This document shows, in pieces, positions 34,905 to 46,849 of a stretch of 64,000 bases of DNA. The stretch comes from Artemia franciscana (taxonomy: Eukaryota > Arthropoda > Branchiopoda > Anostraca > Artemiidae). How positions within the stretch are numbered: position 1 is the first letter of the stretch; every line of letters begins with the position of its first letter. Under the pieces are notes generated by a model. That model worked only from the letters and a program-made list of their open reading frames with translations. It was not told the DNA's origin and did not search any database. The position numbers and the translations under genes are program-made. The DNA is taken from contig NC_088866.1 in the NCBI RefSeq assembly GCF_032884065.1, positions 53,638,068 to 53,702,067 on the forward strand. The letters are read 5' to 3'.

Positions 34905-36430
34905 GCTAGATTTTTCAATCTGAACAGGGACGGATCCAAGGAGGGCACAGGGGTGCACCCCTTCATGACATGGTGCTGGATTTGTGGTTGGGACTGCTTG
35001 CTATGGTTTGGGTCTGGACAAAAGTAATTTTTCTTTGTAATTGATTTTGAACAATTTGTTTTTCCAAAAATTTTTCAATATTAAGACTGTTCTTTTTTGC
35101 AAACAAGTTTGAAACAAGATTTTAGTCACTTTGTGAGGTCTTTGTTAGATTTTACTGATGTTAGATACCACCAAAATGTATTTAATTACATTTAGGTTTA
35201 TCAACAGAATCTGTCCGTATTACCTCAAAAGCCAACTGCAAGGCAAAAATCTTTTCATAAAAACAAGGAGGAGAAATTTAAAATCCTACCTTATTTAGGC
35301 TGTCAAAATGATATTTCAGGATTGTGCTGTCACAACAGGACTGAAAAGCAAAATATTTGCTTCTTTTTACTGTCAAAATTTCTTTTCAAGTTTTGCTATG
35401 GCACTGAGGCAAAGAAATTGATAGGCCTATCATTACTTTTTTGGAAGTCTGTTTTGGTTTTTTGGATTTGATTTTTTTTTTTTGCAGAGGGGTGGCTTTT
35501 ACAACATAGCCTAGTGGTTTTTAGGGGATTTGTATAATAGAAGGTAAATGTATGAGAAGTACAAAAATAATTGGTAAAATTCTAATTAATTGACTTCTTG
35601 CTATCTCGGAAAGAGTTTAGGTTAGGAAAATGAAACTTTCAGAGATGGTTCTACAGGCCAAAGTATGTCCTGGGAAGGTATTTTAAAGTACCCACCTCCA
35701 CTCCTTCTCCCTCTAGGGGGCCCTGAAATTTGCCTACATGACAGGTCTATTACCTATTGAAATTTTGACAAAACAAAATTTTACCTTAATTTTCAGTTAC
35801 TAGTTGCTTTTTCTCTGCCTTTAGTTCTGAAAATACAATTCCTGTTAATTGAGTAAAATTTTGAGCCATATCAATGTTTTTTTTCAAAATTTAGGAAATG
35901 TATTTGCATATCTTTAAAACTTATAAAATGGAATTGAGCAAAGTTATGAAGCTGAAAACAATTTTGTTGTAATTCAATTGAGCAGAAGATCTATTTTGCA
36001 AGGTTTCACTTTTATAGCAGACATATTTTTAAAGGTCATCAAAGGTCAGGGCCCGCTAGAGGGAGAAGGAGTGGAGATAGTTGCTTCAAAATACCTTCCA
36101 GGGACATGCTTTAATTTGTAGATTCATCCCTGAAAGTTTCATTTTCCTAACCTAAACCTTTCTGAGATAGCAAGAAGTCAATTAACTAGAATTTTACCAA
36201 ATAATTAATTTGAATTTTGGATTTTTGTGAGGAAATGGTGGCCACTTTACTGCCTATTTTCATCCAATTAAAGCTGTGAATTATATGACATATCACCTCC
36301 TCTGTTCATCCTAAAACATTAAAATAAAGACAAAACTTGTTTAGCACTTTAGACCATTTCCACTACCTACCTATGATGCATAATTGTTGAGGTTCCCTTT
36401 GAATTGCAGGTATTTCTTTGTTTGCAAGTT
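34905..36430 (-). repeat. Interspersed repeat E, copy split by a MITE
   Basis: Reverse complement of 14170-15065 from 'ctgaacagggacggatccaa' to 'gcaggtatttctttg', interrupted at 35573-36198. Joining the two sides recovers the order seen at 14246-14585. Confidence 0.85.
35573..36198. mobile_element. 626-bp MITE with ~150-bp TIRs and 8-bp TSD
   Basis: Begins GGTAAAATTCTA and ends TAGAATTTTACC; the TIRs continue for ~150 bp through 'gcaagaagtcaatt', 'ggaaaatgaaactttcag' and 'agggagaaggagtgg'. Flanked by AAATAATT at 35565-35572 and 36199-36206. The equivalent position in the MITE-free copy of repeat E (about 14397-14412) has a single related sequence. No coding capacity. Eight-bp duplications fit hAT, Merlin or Mutator-like transposases; the long TIRs lean to Mutator-like, which is inference. 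Confidence 0.85.
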
Positions 36431-36941
36431 TATCAAAGCAACCCATTATGCGCACTCCCCCTACCACCTAAAGGAAATCCTGGATTAACAATTTTCTCTC
36501 AGAAAATCCAATTTAAAATAATAAATTTCAAGACATTAAACTGTCTAATAACAAGACAAAGAGCCTGAGTCATAGATATCAGCAAAGAATGTCTAAACAG
36601 GTGTTTTTGGAAGCAACCCAGAAAAATGTACAGATTGGGTGTCCAAGATTGAAGTCTTTTGTCCGAGTATTGGACATGTTGCAATCAAATTAAAGATTCT
36701 GTCCCAGAATAAGTGTGTGTCCCAGTACCGGTTGCTTTACCCTAGGATGCTAGTGAAATTTTGTTTTATCTGATGTTTTTGGACACACAGGCTATTAGTA
36801 AGCTTTGAATGAATAATCAAGCCCTCATTACTAGGCTAATCTAAAGAAACTAGCCTCGGCGTGGCTTTTGCTAGTCTCTAAAAAATTACTCACACTTCCT
36901 TTAGATGTAATTTTTTGGCTTTCCTGTTGTGGTGTTGCTTT
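36431..36941. other. Duplicated flanking DNA, inverted copy at 50520-50720
   Basis: 36715-36925 matches the reverse complement of 50520-50720 ('gattaatcaagccctcatta'-like block, 'agcctcggcgtggcttttgc'). No gene. Confidence 0.65.
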
Positions 36942-37121
36942 GGGTGTGTTCCAGGGACTTACTGTAGTAACCGAATGGTTACTATTTCCGTTCCTAGTGG
37001 GAAAATGGTTACTGCCCAACCCGCTGGAAACGCGGGGTGTGTTCCAGGGACTTACTGTAGTAACCGAATGGTTACTATTGCCGTTCCTAGCGGGAAAATG
37101 GTTACTGCCCAACCCGCTGGG
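36942..37121. repeat. 93-bp left-end segment in tandem
   Basis: 'gtgtgttccagggacttact' recurs 93 bases later (36943 and 37036), each followed by 'gtagtaaccgaatggttact' and 'gggaaaatggttactgccca'. The open frames on both strands here are by-products of the tandem repeat. Confidence 0.9.
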
Positions 37122-37248
37122 AACGAGAATAGTTACTGCCGGCAGTAACCGCAGTAAGTGATTTTCTTACCATGCTCAAAAGAATGGTTAGCGCAGTAAG
37201 TACATAATTCACCTTCTTCAACAAAAATCTCATTCAACAAAAATAAAT

Positions 37249-37339
37249 ATGGACAAGAATAAAGTAATGGAATATCAAGGTATTTGCTTGGAAGAAGGTG
37301 GGACGGTGATTTTGCAAAAGAAAGAGGGATCTGAGCCAG
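37249..37339 (+). CDS. Candidate first exon, unit 1
   Basis: ATG at 37249 opens 30 codons, MDKNKVMEYQGICLEEGGTV and then ILQKKEGSEP, running to CAG|GTTAGT, a good splice donor at 37340. The unit-2 copy (39851-39941) keeps frame and donor with three amino-acid changes near the start. Not recognised. It leaves phase 1, which does not join in frame to the phase-0 start of the TRIM23-like exon, so it is not that gene's first exon unless another exon lies between. Could be chance. Confidence 0.25.
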
Positions 37340-38934
37340 GTTAGTAAATCACCATATTTTGGGATCAACATTAAAGGACACCCTGAGTAGTAGGCTATCT
37401 ATTAGCAAGTAGGTTAAATCAATGAAAAACTTATTATTTAATTTAAAGATTTCCATGTTTTCTGGCATATCCAGGCATAATTATTACCTTAAATTGCCAT
37501 TTGGAATCATTCTAAGGATTGACTTCTTCCAGGTAACATTGAGGCTCCATTAAATTGCCACGATGGGATCATTCTAAGTATTAACTCCTTTTAGGCTCTG
37601 TAAACAGGCCTAGGTGAAGTATTACAGATAAGTTGAGGATTTATGGGCTGCCAAATTATTATTCTGAGACTGTCTTTAATCCTATTGAAGAAGTAGGCTA
37701 GGGTAGACTATTCAGAGTCTATTCCAAAGGATGGTAATTTTATCCAGTAAAATTCTAGTTGATTGACTTCTTGCTATCACTGAAAGGGGTTAGGTTAGGA
37801 AAATGAAACTTTCAGGGATGGGTCTACAGGCTAAAGTATGTCCTGTGAAGGTATTTCAAAGTACACATCTCTACTCATTCTTGCTCTAGAGGGCCCTGAT
37901 CTTTGATGACCTTCAAAAATATATATAGCTGAAGTTACACGTTTGCCATTGATTCTGCCAATCTATCCCTCAACCTTTAACTCCCTGTTAATTGAAGCAA
38001 CTGTGACAAAGCAAGAATGGGGGGAAAGGTGACAGAATACATTGGAACTACATAATTTTGGCTATATATTTGCACATTAGGCAGGTTGGAGGTAAATTAT
38101 AGTATAGGCATGCTTTTCCCTTTGGTATGTAGATGTAGGCTAAGTAGAAGGTCACTTGTACCTGATGCTGTCCATGTTGTTTTTAGTTGGATGGGAAACA
38201 TCCAAAGAAAGTTTCCTTTGAAAAGGAATGGTGAGATTGCTCAAAAGTGAGATTAAATTTGTCAAAGCTTGGAGGTTTGCCCCTTCAGTCTGTTTAAAGG
38301 AAAATGGATTCATAATTGAAGCTTTGTTCATTTCAATCTTAAGGGTGACCTATATTTGTGACAATTCATTAAATGGTTGTAAAGGGATACTTTTGTTTAT
38401 TCATTTGTCTTCTTTTTTTTAATCTTTAAATTGATATCCATTTCTTACAAATTTTTATTGATACCAGAGGTTCATTTGCAAGTTTTCACCTACTTTGTAA
38501 TCCCTGGTCTCACAATTACATTTAAATTTACTGAAGCTAGGAAACAAAGAACTCCTATCTATTTAAAGAAAATCAATGGATATAAGTAGGTTTTATTGTA
38601 TTTAAGCCCTAGGGCCATGGCAATTAAAAAAAAATTAAAGAAGATTAACTTTAAAATACTTGACATTAAATAAGCATAATAGTCACAAAGAAAAACAAAT
38701 AACAAAATTATACTTCTGTGTTCAGTTGCCAACCTGAGCAACTGTCATAATTTTTTTAAATCTTGCAGAACATTCACCCCAGTTACATTCACAAGCTATC
38801 TCTCATGGCCCACACTCTTGTCCATACATTCACATTTCAGGGAAATAGAAGGACCATCATACTGGTATTCTTCATTTCTACTTATATTTAATGGGTTTGA
38901 AAGAAAGTTTCTATGGCTAAGTCAGTAGGCAAGT

Positions 38935-39190
38935 AGAGGACCTGGTGGTCCTTTAGCCAGGTAGTGCAATAGGAAGCTAGGGACCAGCCAGCCTATGCTC
39001 TTGCATGCCCTTCCTTCTTACTGTCCCTAGACTTCCATCTGTACTCATTTAAAGTTGGGCCAATTCTAGCTGAGGTTAGTCATATCACCAACCCCTATCC
39101 AAAACCAAATAAACTGACAATGCCAGGAATTAAACCTGTACCCCTTGGACAAAGCATTCCAACCCAGAGCGCCTACCACTTAGCAAGGAA
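38935..39190 (-). repeat. tRNA-derived SINE, in unit 1
   Basis: On the minus strand GCTAAGTGGTAGGCGC resembles a tRNA A box and GGTTTAATTCC a B box (consensus GGTTCRANTCC). Their spacing of roughly 65 nt from A-box start to B-box end would suit a Leu/Ser-type tRNA with a long variable arm. A ~180-bp body follows, ending at 'ccaccaggtcc'. Copies at 41597, 48240 and 48726. Confidence 0.6.
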
Positions 39191-39850
39191 CACAAATTTG
39201 ACCAGAGAACAATAATTATTTGAAAAAAGTAGAATATTGAAAAAAAAACTTGCTATAGTTGCCCCACTACTATCCTGTAAATGCTATAGGCCCATTTTAT
39301 TTAGACAAATCAATTTAAGACAGGTATCAACAAAACTCCATCAGGGATTGTATTTGCTTAAGATACAATCAAGTTATTTGAATGCTTAGCTTTGTGATAT
39401 TCTAGTCTTGAAATAATAAAAAAAGAGAAAATTTATATGTTCTATTTATTTTTCACCAGCTCATTTGAGCAAAATCATTTGTGACAGCCAAATGCCCATG
39501 GTTAGCTTAGAACCTCTCTAAATGCTCTGAAACAGAAGGAATTAAAAAATTATACTAATCAGCATTAAACTGTCCCTTAAATTTAAACACATGTGTTTAA
39601 TTTGAAAATGACGCTACTGTTAGTCAGCTTACTGTGCCGTTCCCACTGGCTCTACTGCAGTTAGAAATGGGCAGTTACCGCGCAGTAACTGCAGTTACTG
39701 AAAAACCATCAGCTGGAACACACCCGCGAATAGTTACTGCCGGCAGTAACCGCAGTAAGTGATTTTCTTACCGTGCTCAAAAGAATGGTTAGCGCAGTAA
39801 GTACATAATTCACCTTCTTCAACAAAAATCTCATTCAACAAAAAATAAAT

Positions 39851-39941
39851 ATGGACAATAATGAAGTAATGGAATATCAAGTTATTTGCTTGGAAGAAGG
39901 TGGGACAGTGATTTTGCAAAAGAAAGAGGGATCTGAGCCAG
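39851..39941 (+). CDS. Candidate first exon, unit 2
   Basis: Reads MDNNEVMEYQVICLEEGGTV then ILQKKEGSEP to CAG|GTTAGT. Frame and donor are kept despite substitutions relative to unit 1. See 37249-37339. Confidence 0.25.
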
Positions 39942-41596
39942 GTTAGTAAATAACCATATTTTGGGATCAACATGAAAGGACACCCTGAGTAGTAGGCTAT
40001 CTAATAGCAAGTAGGTTAAATCAATGAAAAACTTATTATTTAATTTAAAGATTTCCATGTTTTCTGGCATATCCAGGTATAATTATTACCTTAAATTGCC
40101 ATTTGGAATCATTCTAAGGATTGACTTCTTCCAGGTAACATTGAGGCTCCATTAAATTGCCAAATGGTAGCATTTTAAGCATTAACTCCTTTTAGGCTCT
40201 GTAAACAGGCCTAGGTGAAGTATTACAGATAAATTGAGGATTTATGGGCTGCCAAATCATTATTCTGAGACTGTCTTTAATCCTATTGAAGAAGTAGGCT
40301 AGGGTAGACTATTCAGAGTCTATTCCAAAGGATGGTAATTTTATCCAGTAAAATTCTAATTGATTGACTTCTTGCTATCACTGAAAGGGGTTAGGTTAGG
40401 AAAATGAAACTTTCAGGGATGGGTCTACAGGCTAAAGTATGTCCTGGGAAGGTATTTCAAAGTACACATCTCTACTCATTCTTGCTCTAGACAGCCCTGA
40501 TCTTTGATGACCTTCAAAAATATATATTGCTGAAGTTACATGTTTCCCATTGATTCTGCCAATCTATCCCTCAACCTTTAACTCCCTGTTAATTGATGCA
40601 AATGTAACAAAGCAAGAATGGGGGTAAAGGTAACAGGTGACAGAATATATTGGAACTACATAATTTTGGCTATATATTTGCACATTAGGCAGGTTGGAGG
40701 TAAATTATAGTATAGAGATGCATGCTTTTCCCTTTGGTATGTAGGCTAAGTAGAAGGTCACTTGTACCTGATGCTGTCCGTGTTGTTTTTAGTTGGATGG
40801 GAAACATCCAAAGAAAGTTTCCTTTGAAAAGGAAAGGTGAGAATGCCCAAAAGTGAGATTGAATTTGTCAAAGCTTGGAGGTTTGCCCCTTCAGTCTGTT
40901 TAAAGGAAAATGGATTCATAATTGAAGCTTTGTTCTTTTCAATCTTAGGGTGGCCTATATTTGTGAAAATTCATTAAATGGTTGTAAAGGGTACTTTTGT
41001 TTATTCATTTGTCTTCTTTGTTTTCTAACAGTTTTTTTAATCTTTAAATTGATATCCATTTCTTACAAATTTTTATTGATACCAGAGGTTCATTTGCAAG
41101 TTTTCACCTACTTTGTAATCCCTGGTCTCACAATTACATTTAAATTTGCTGAAGCTAGGAAACATAGAGCTACTATCTATTTAAAGAAAATCAATGGATA
41201 TAAGTAGGTTTTATTGTATTGAAGCCCTAGGGGGCTTAATAGGCAATTAAAGACAAATTATGGCAATTAAAGACAAATTATGGCAATTAAAGACAAATTA
41301 AAGAAGATTAACTTTAAAATACTTGACATTAAATAAGCATGATAGTCACAAAGAAAAACAAATAACAAAATTATACTTCTGTGTTCAGTTGCCAACCTGA
41401 GCAACAGTCATACATTTTTTAAATCTTGCAGAACATTCACCCCAATTACATTCACAAGCTATCTCTCATGACCCACACTCTTGTCCATACATCCACATTT
41501 CAGGGAAATAGAAGGACCATCATACTGGTATTCTTCATTTTTACTTATATTTAATGGGTTTGAAAGAAATTTTCTATGGCTAAGTCAGTAGGCCAG

Positions 41597-41850
41597 TAAA
41601 GGACCTGGTGGTCCTTTAGCCAGGTAGTGCAATAGGAAGCTAAGGACCAGCCAGCCTATGCTCTTGCATGCCCTTCCTTCTTACTGTCCCTAGATTTCCA
41701 TCTGTACTCATTTAAAGTTAGGCCAATTCTAGCTGAGGTTAGTCATATCACCAACCCCTATCCAAAACAAAATAAACTGACAATGCCAGGAATTAAACCT
41801 GTACACCTTGGACAAAGCATTCCAGCCCAGAGCGCCTACCACTTAGCAAG
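41597..41850 (-). repeat. tRNA-derived SINE, in unit 2
   Basis: Same insertion as at 38935-39190, copied with the 2.6-kb unit. A box GCTAAGTGGTAGGCGC and B box GGTTTAATTCC are unchanged. Confidence 0.6.
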
Positions 41851-42479
41851 GAACACAAATTTGACCGGAGAACAATAATTATTTAAAAAAAGTAGAATAT
41901 TGAAAAAAAACTTGCTATAGTTGTCCCACTACTATCCTGTAAATGCTATAGGCCCATTTTATTTAGACAAATCAATTTAAGACAGGTATCAACAAAACTC
42001 CATCAGGGATTGTATATGCTTAAGATACAATCAAGCTATTTGAATGCTTAGTTTTGTGATATTCTAGTCTTGAAATAATTAAAAAGAGAAAAAGTATATG
42101 ATCTATTTATTTTTCACCAGCTCATTTGAGCAAATCATTTGTGACAGCCAAATGCCCATGGTTGGCTTAGAGCCTCTCTAAATACTCTGAAACAGAAGGA
42201 ATAAAAAAATTATACTAATCAGCATTAAACTGTCCCTTAAATTTTTAAACACGTGCATTTAATTCGAAAATGACGCTACTGCTAGTCAGCTTACTGTGCC
42301 GTTCCCACTGGCTCTACTGCAGTTAGAAATGGGCAGTTACCGCGCAGTTACTGCAGTTACTGAAAAACAGTCAGCTGGAACACACCCTTTGGCTTTCCTT
42401 TCCTGGGGTTCTGTTTCTTCAACCATTTGATGATCAGTCTTGCCAATACTTCGGAAGAAAAAGTACCGTGTAACGCCCT

Positions 42480-43430
42480 AGAATTGTACATGTTCAGCTT
42501 TTATGTTCGGAGTAACCCATTGTTTGCTCTGTGCCTTAATCGTAACTCGCTTCTCAGGGAAGAATCGTTGGTACTCTCGAGTCGTTTTCTAATAGATGAG
42601 TTAGGTCATGCTGTTTGCATTTTTGTCTTTGAAAAGGCGGGACCAGCATACCGAGTTGAGCCATTCTCTGTGGCCAATCATGCCTTCCTCTGTGAGCGGA
42701 CGGTAGCTGAATTGGGTTGATTTACTAGGTTCCACTATTTACTTTGGTCACAATAGAACAGTTGCGACGTCACTGGTTGAGAGTGGTGCTTCTGCCGAGG
42801 GATTTAAGTAGAAATCACCAAGTGTAGTGAAGATCAAATCGAGGGTGTTTTCTCCCCGTGTTTTTACTTTAACTATTTGACGAAGGGCTGTAGAGCTTTC
42901 GATTCAGTTCGGCTTCAGGTCGTTGAAGTCCCCACAAAGAAAGATTCCAGCATATGGTTATTTAGTTCTGATGAGGTCGCAACTTTGTCGCAACTATGGT
43001 CCTCTTGGAGGGAAATATACCGTGGCATATATCAGTGACGACACTTGACAAGGTAGGCATTTTTGTCGTGCTCACAGCCATGAAACTTCGATGTCATGGG
43101 TTTTTTTTTGACACTGCAACATTAAGGATCCTGTGATGTGTTTTTTCTTTGCAATAGAAACCGACATCGACACCTTGCGTCATAGGCTCACCTGATGCAC
43201 TGCAGCGTGGGGAAATGTAACAGGAGTACCCGTCAATAATGGCCAAAGCAGAAGACGAAATCCATGTTTCTGTCATTCACATGACGTCAATGTCACGTTT
43301 CCTTAAGAAAACTTACATTTCTTCTGTCTTTTTGTTGAGAGAGCAAACATTTGACAGGTCTATTGTTAGAAAGCGGTAAGTTTGGGTTGGCTTCGTATTA
43401 AAAACAGTTTTCTTTTTCCCTCTTTCCAGG
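42480..43430 (-). pseudogene. LINE endonuclease and linker fragment
   Basis: Minus-strand translation gives LTIDLSNVCSLNKKTEEM, then VFLRKRDIDVM and MTETWISSSALAIIDGYSCY (the TETW motif of AP-type endonucleases), and further down FPEKRVTIKAQSKQWVTPNI, typical of the linker before RT (WVTPxI). Several stops and frameshifts. It ends at about 42480-42494, where the duplicated flank begins. Confidence 0.7.
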
Positions 43431-44561
43431 TTGCAGGAGGAAGAATCAGGAGTCTCTAGCCTTAGACCTTGAGTATTTTTTGAGGTGGAGATGGTGATGA
43501 TGCATTTTGGATTTGTTTTGATTTTCTGTGGCCAGGGGAGTCCTTTTGCAGGTAAAACGTTATGTGACAGAGTCGATTTGGTTGATAGTTTTTTTTTATT
43601 TTCTTCTTTACAAGTTTTCTATGTGCGCTTAACTTACATTGCAAAAGCTGCAATTTTTATTCAGTTGAAGTAACAACAAGAACGAAAAAAATGATTGTAT
43701 AAAGGAATTTTGAAGTCAATATGAAGGCACCCTAATAATCACTTTTATAAAAACCCTTACTTGCATGACAAAGCAATATAAGCCGGTGAAAAATTTTGGT
43801 TAATGTCAACACATTTTTTGCATTCCTACTTCTTATGATGATTAAAAAAAAGTTGTTTCTATTATCTTCAGTTCTATTTCAATCAGTGTGACAATCTTCG
43901 TGGCCAAGTCCAAATATAACAATATTCTCCCTTTCAACAAACTGTTTAGGCATAATGTGATGTAGAAAAAGACTTGAAACAAAACCAAAAGTGCCGTTTA
44001 AAAAATTTGGTCGCAACAAAAGGACATTTTCTGGATTGAAAATTTAAAACTTTTTGTGAATCAAGTATCTGACGCCCTTGATTTTAGGATTTACCATTAA
44101 CAAGGTTGCCAACAGTGGCACAGTTGTACTGTTTTGGTACATTTCACGTACAATATAGTACAATAAGATTTGACAGGACGTTAGGACGCTGCGAGCGGAG
44201 GGAATTGTAGTTTTTATTTGTTTTCTCTTCTAGAGTTTTAAGTTTTTCTTTACACATTTATTTAAGTGCCTGTTGTTGGCCTCTTGCGGTCATAATATCG
44301 CGTGAAGCAGCATAGCCATATTTGCAGTAAGTACTAAATAGGTGAGCAGCTATTGGGAGGAGTGACACCAAAATGGTCTCTGCAGGGAAAGGAGGTCTCC
44401 AAAATATCTTCGAAAGAAGATTTGTTATACTTTGTTCTCTGTATTGCAAAGTAACTTTCCGACCGTCCACGAGTTGTGCGTAAGCAAAAATATTTTTCTT
44501 CTTGCCCATAGCACAACATGCAAAAAAACAGATATGGTACAATTTTTGATCAGTGGTACAA
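43431..44561. other. Unassigned DNA
   Basis: A 94-codon minus frame (44258-44542) and 62-63-codon frames near 43480-43670 have no recognisable motif. 'cagtggcacagttgtactg' (44112) and 'cagtggtacaa' (44551) are related direct phrases, perhaps an old repeat. Nothing firm. Confidence 0.4.
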
Positions 44562-45099
44562 AGGCCTTTTTTCGCGTCAACCAGCTGGTTTAACCAATGA
44601 CAGCTTTGGTTTAACCAGCTTGTATGTTTAACGCAAAAACGGAAAAAAATTACATATGGTTGAGCTCAAACAAAACTGGTTCGCGAAAACACTCTTTTTA
44701 CTTGTCGGTTTGGGCAAAAAATTTCAAACATAAAACATCCGTATAGTGTTAAGAGTGTCATTCTATTATAATTAAAGGATTTAGCACTGTCTTAATTTCC
44801 TCCGGATTTGACATATTTCACATTAGTTTGAGGTCAGAGAGGATTGAAAAATGATCTAGCATACTCTCTGGTATATTTGAAGAGATAGGAAGGGTCTGAA
44901 TTAGTGGAATCTTTGGTTAAATTGTTCAGGTAATACATTGGAAAATGTTGTATTCATACTGTAAAAGAAAAATTATCTATAAAAAAGTCCTAAATGATAA
45001 GACTTTAGCTTTGTTGAGCTACCCTAAACAGAGGATAAAATTCTAGTTTGACTTCTTTTTGTTTTGATTTGGAATTCTACTAGCCTACCAGGCTATAGA

Positions 45100-45842
45100 T
45101 TAAATTTCCAGTCAAATTCCAGTTTAGCTACTTTTTGCTATCTTTGAATGGGGTTATGTTAGGTGAATGAAACTTTCAGTGATTAATCCATAGCTAAAAA
45201 CATACTCTGAGAAGCTATTGCTAAGCTTATGTGATAACCCTCTTCTGTTTTTAAATCTGGGAATTTTGCATACTGGACTGGTCTGTAACTATTAAAATTT
45301 TGGTAAAACAACATCTTACCTTAATTTTCAGCAAGCAGTTTCTGTTTCTCTGGTTTTAGCTCTGAAAATGCAATTCTTGTTATTTGAGTAGATTTTTAAG
45401 CCATATCAGTGTTTTGTATTTAAATATAGGGAAATGTATATCCTGAAAGTTTCCAAATCTTAGAAACTTCATAAATTGAAATTGAGCAAAGTTATGACAC
45501 TAAAAACGCTTTTTTCTTGTCATTAATTAGAAGATTTATTTTGCAAGGGTTTCACTTTTATAACACAAGCATTTTTAAGGGTGTGGACCAAATATTGAGA
45601 TTTCCAACTGTCATCATCACTAACCAGCAATTCTACTGGATTTAATCCTTATTTCATTAGACAATGTGATTTAAGGTAATTTAAGGCAAACATTTTTAAG
45701 AGAGAGAAAGAGTAGAGTTAGATGCTCCAAAATACTTTCCCATGATATAGTTTAGTCTCTAGACCCATCCCTAAAAGTTTCATTTTCATAACCTAAACCT
45801 TTTTCAAGATAATACAAATTTATCTAAACTAGAATTTTACCA
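45100..45842. mobile_element. Diverged MITE with a LINE 3' scrap inside
   Basis: Ends and interior ('ttaccttaattttcagcaag', 'atgcaattcttgttatttga', 'gcaagggtttcacttttata') match the 626-bp MITE. An extra segment at about 45590-45690 ending 'gatttaaggtaatttaaggc' matches LINE 3' ends at 52440 and 53745, so a 5'-truncated LINE tail landed in this copy. Confidence 0.65.
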
Positions 45843-46849
45843 AACAGAAGTTTAACCTAATAATTTGTAATAACATATTGTTCAGGCTAGCCTTTGCAAT
45901 CCCTACAAATTTTGACTCTTCACAATAAAGCACTATTACAGGCTTAGCCTAACAAAAGAAAATAGCAAACTGCTTAATCTTAATAAAAAAAAAATCCAAA
46001 GGGCTTTATGTTTCTTCAATACAAAATATATATTAATTTTTGTTTTCAGTAGAATACTAGTTAAGTATAAACCAGCAAATGTTTAAGAATTTTTTGAGGG
46101 GGGACAGCTGCCTAAAATTAACAAAATATTTCTGATAAGCACAAAAATATAACAAATTAAGCTAAACTAGGAAAATAGTTTTTTTCTCACTGAACAGTTA
46201 CCATAACACATAATGTGTTGTAAGATTTTTGCAGTACTTGTGCATTATAGCCACCACATTCAAGTTCTATTGAGAAGTTTAGTTTGGCTAATGTTAATGA
46301 CATAAAATATAATATGATGAATATATAAAACTTTATCAACAAAATTATGAAAACTACAACAAAGAATCCTGGAATTTGTAAATCAGCATCATATCTAAAT
46401 ATACTGTATCTTACATTGTGATGGATTGTTTTAATGCCCTACTGTACAGGGGTAAATATTTAAATTATGTATCATAGGCAATTATCTGAAGAGTAATCTA
46501 TTAAAAGTCTCCTGAGCTAACTAGGGAAGTTTTTTCTTTCTTTTTTACTTGCTTTAGCCTGTATCCAGTTCCTGATTGCCATATAAATTCCATATTCATA
46601 GTTAAATAACATAAGCCTTTGTATATAGACTATACCTTGTTGCTAATTTTTCTGGGCATAGAATGTTTGATTTGGTAAAGCCCTAGAGAAGGACCTGAAG
46701 AGAAAGAAACATAATAAAAGAAAAAATTCATGCTTCATAATTTTTAGAATAATAGCTGGTAACACATTTTACATTCAACTTTGCTCTACTTTACCCCTCA
46801 ATCCTCCCAATATAAAAATGTATTGCTGAAATTTCCTATTTTCCATTTG

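Larger units (their letters stand above)
37122..39726 (+). repeat. 2.6-kb unit 1 of the TIR element
   Basis: Starts with the perfect palindrome GTTACTGCCGGCAGTAAC at 37132-37149 and ends with palindrome CAGTAACTGCAGTTACTG at 39683-39700 and CTGGAACACACCC. It includes a candidate exon (37249), half a MITE (37744-37920) and a SINE (38935-39190). Confidence 0.9.
36942..42387. mobile_element. 5.4-kb TIR element with tandem 2.6-kb units
   Basis: Starts GGGTGTGTTCCAGGGACTTA and ends CTGGAACACACCC. The flank 'tttggctttcct' occurs on the left (36914-36925) and again right after the element (42388-42399), while the related site at about 50520-50540 (reverse) has it once and no element. Between the left copy of that flank and the TIR lie 16 bases absent from the empty site. 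Inside are two 2.6-kb units head to tail, both ending in the right TIR. Ends carry many GTAAC/GTTAC motifs in palindromes. No transposase is recognisable, so it is probably non-autonomous. Confidence 0.7.
39727..42387 (+). repeat. 2.6-kb unit 2 of the TIR element
   Basis: Nearly identical to unit 1 from 'gaatagttactgccggcagt' onward. Differs by a 23-bp segment ('ggcaattaaagacaaattat') present three times at about 41239-41302 but once in unit 1, and by small indels. Confidence 0.9.

Noticed and set aside
36831-37161. Open frames on both strands across the 93-bp tandem repeat
   Set aside because: They repeat with the 93-bp unit (93 is divisible by three) and have no recognisable domain, so they are by-products of the repeat.
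37249-37339. Candidate exon as the first exon of the TRIM23-like gene
   Set aside because: It leaves in phase 1, whereas the RING exon must be entered in phase 0 to give ILEC. Joining them directly gives an early stop.
44258-44542. 94-codon minus-strand frame near the left end of the second TIR element
   Set aside because: It lies just outside the element, has no transposase motif and no similarity I recognise.
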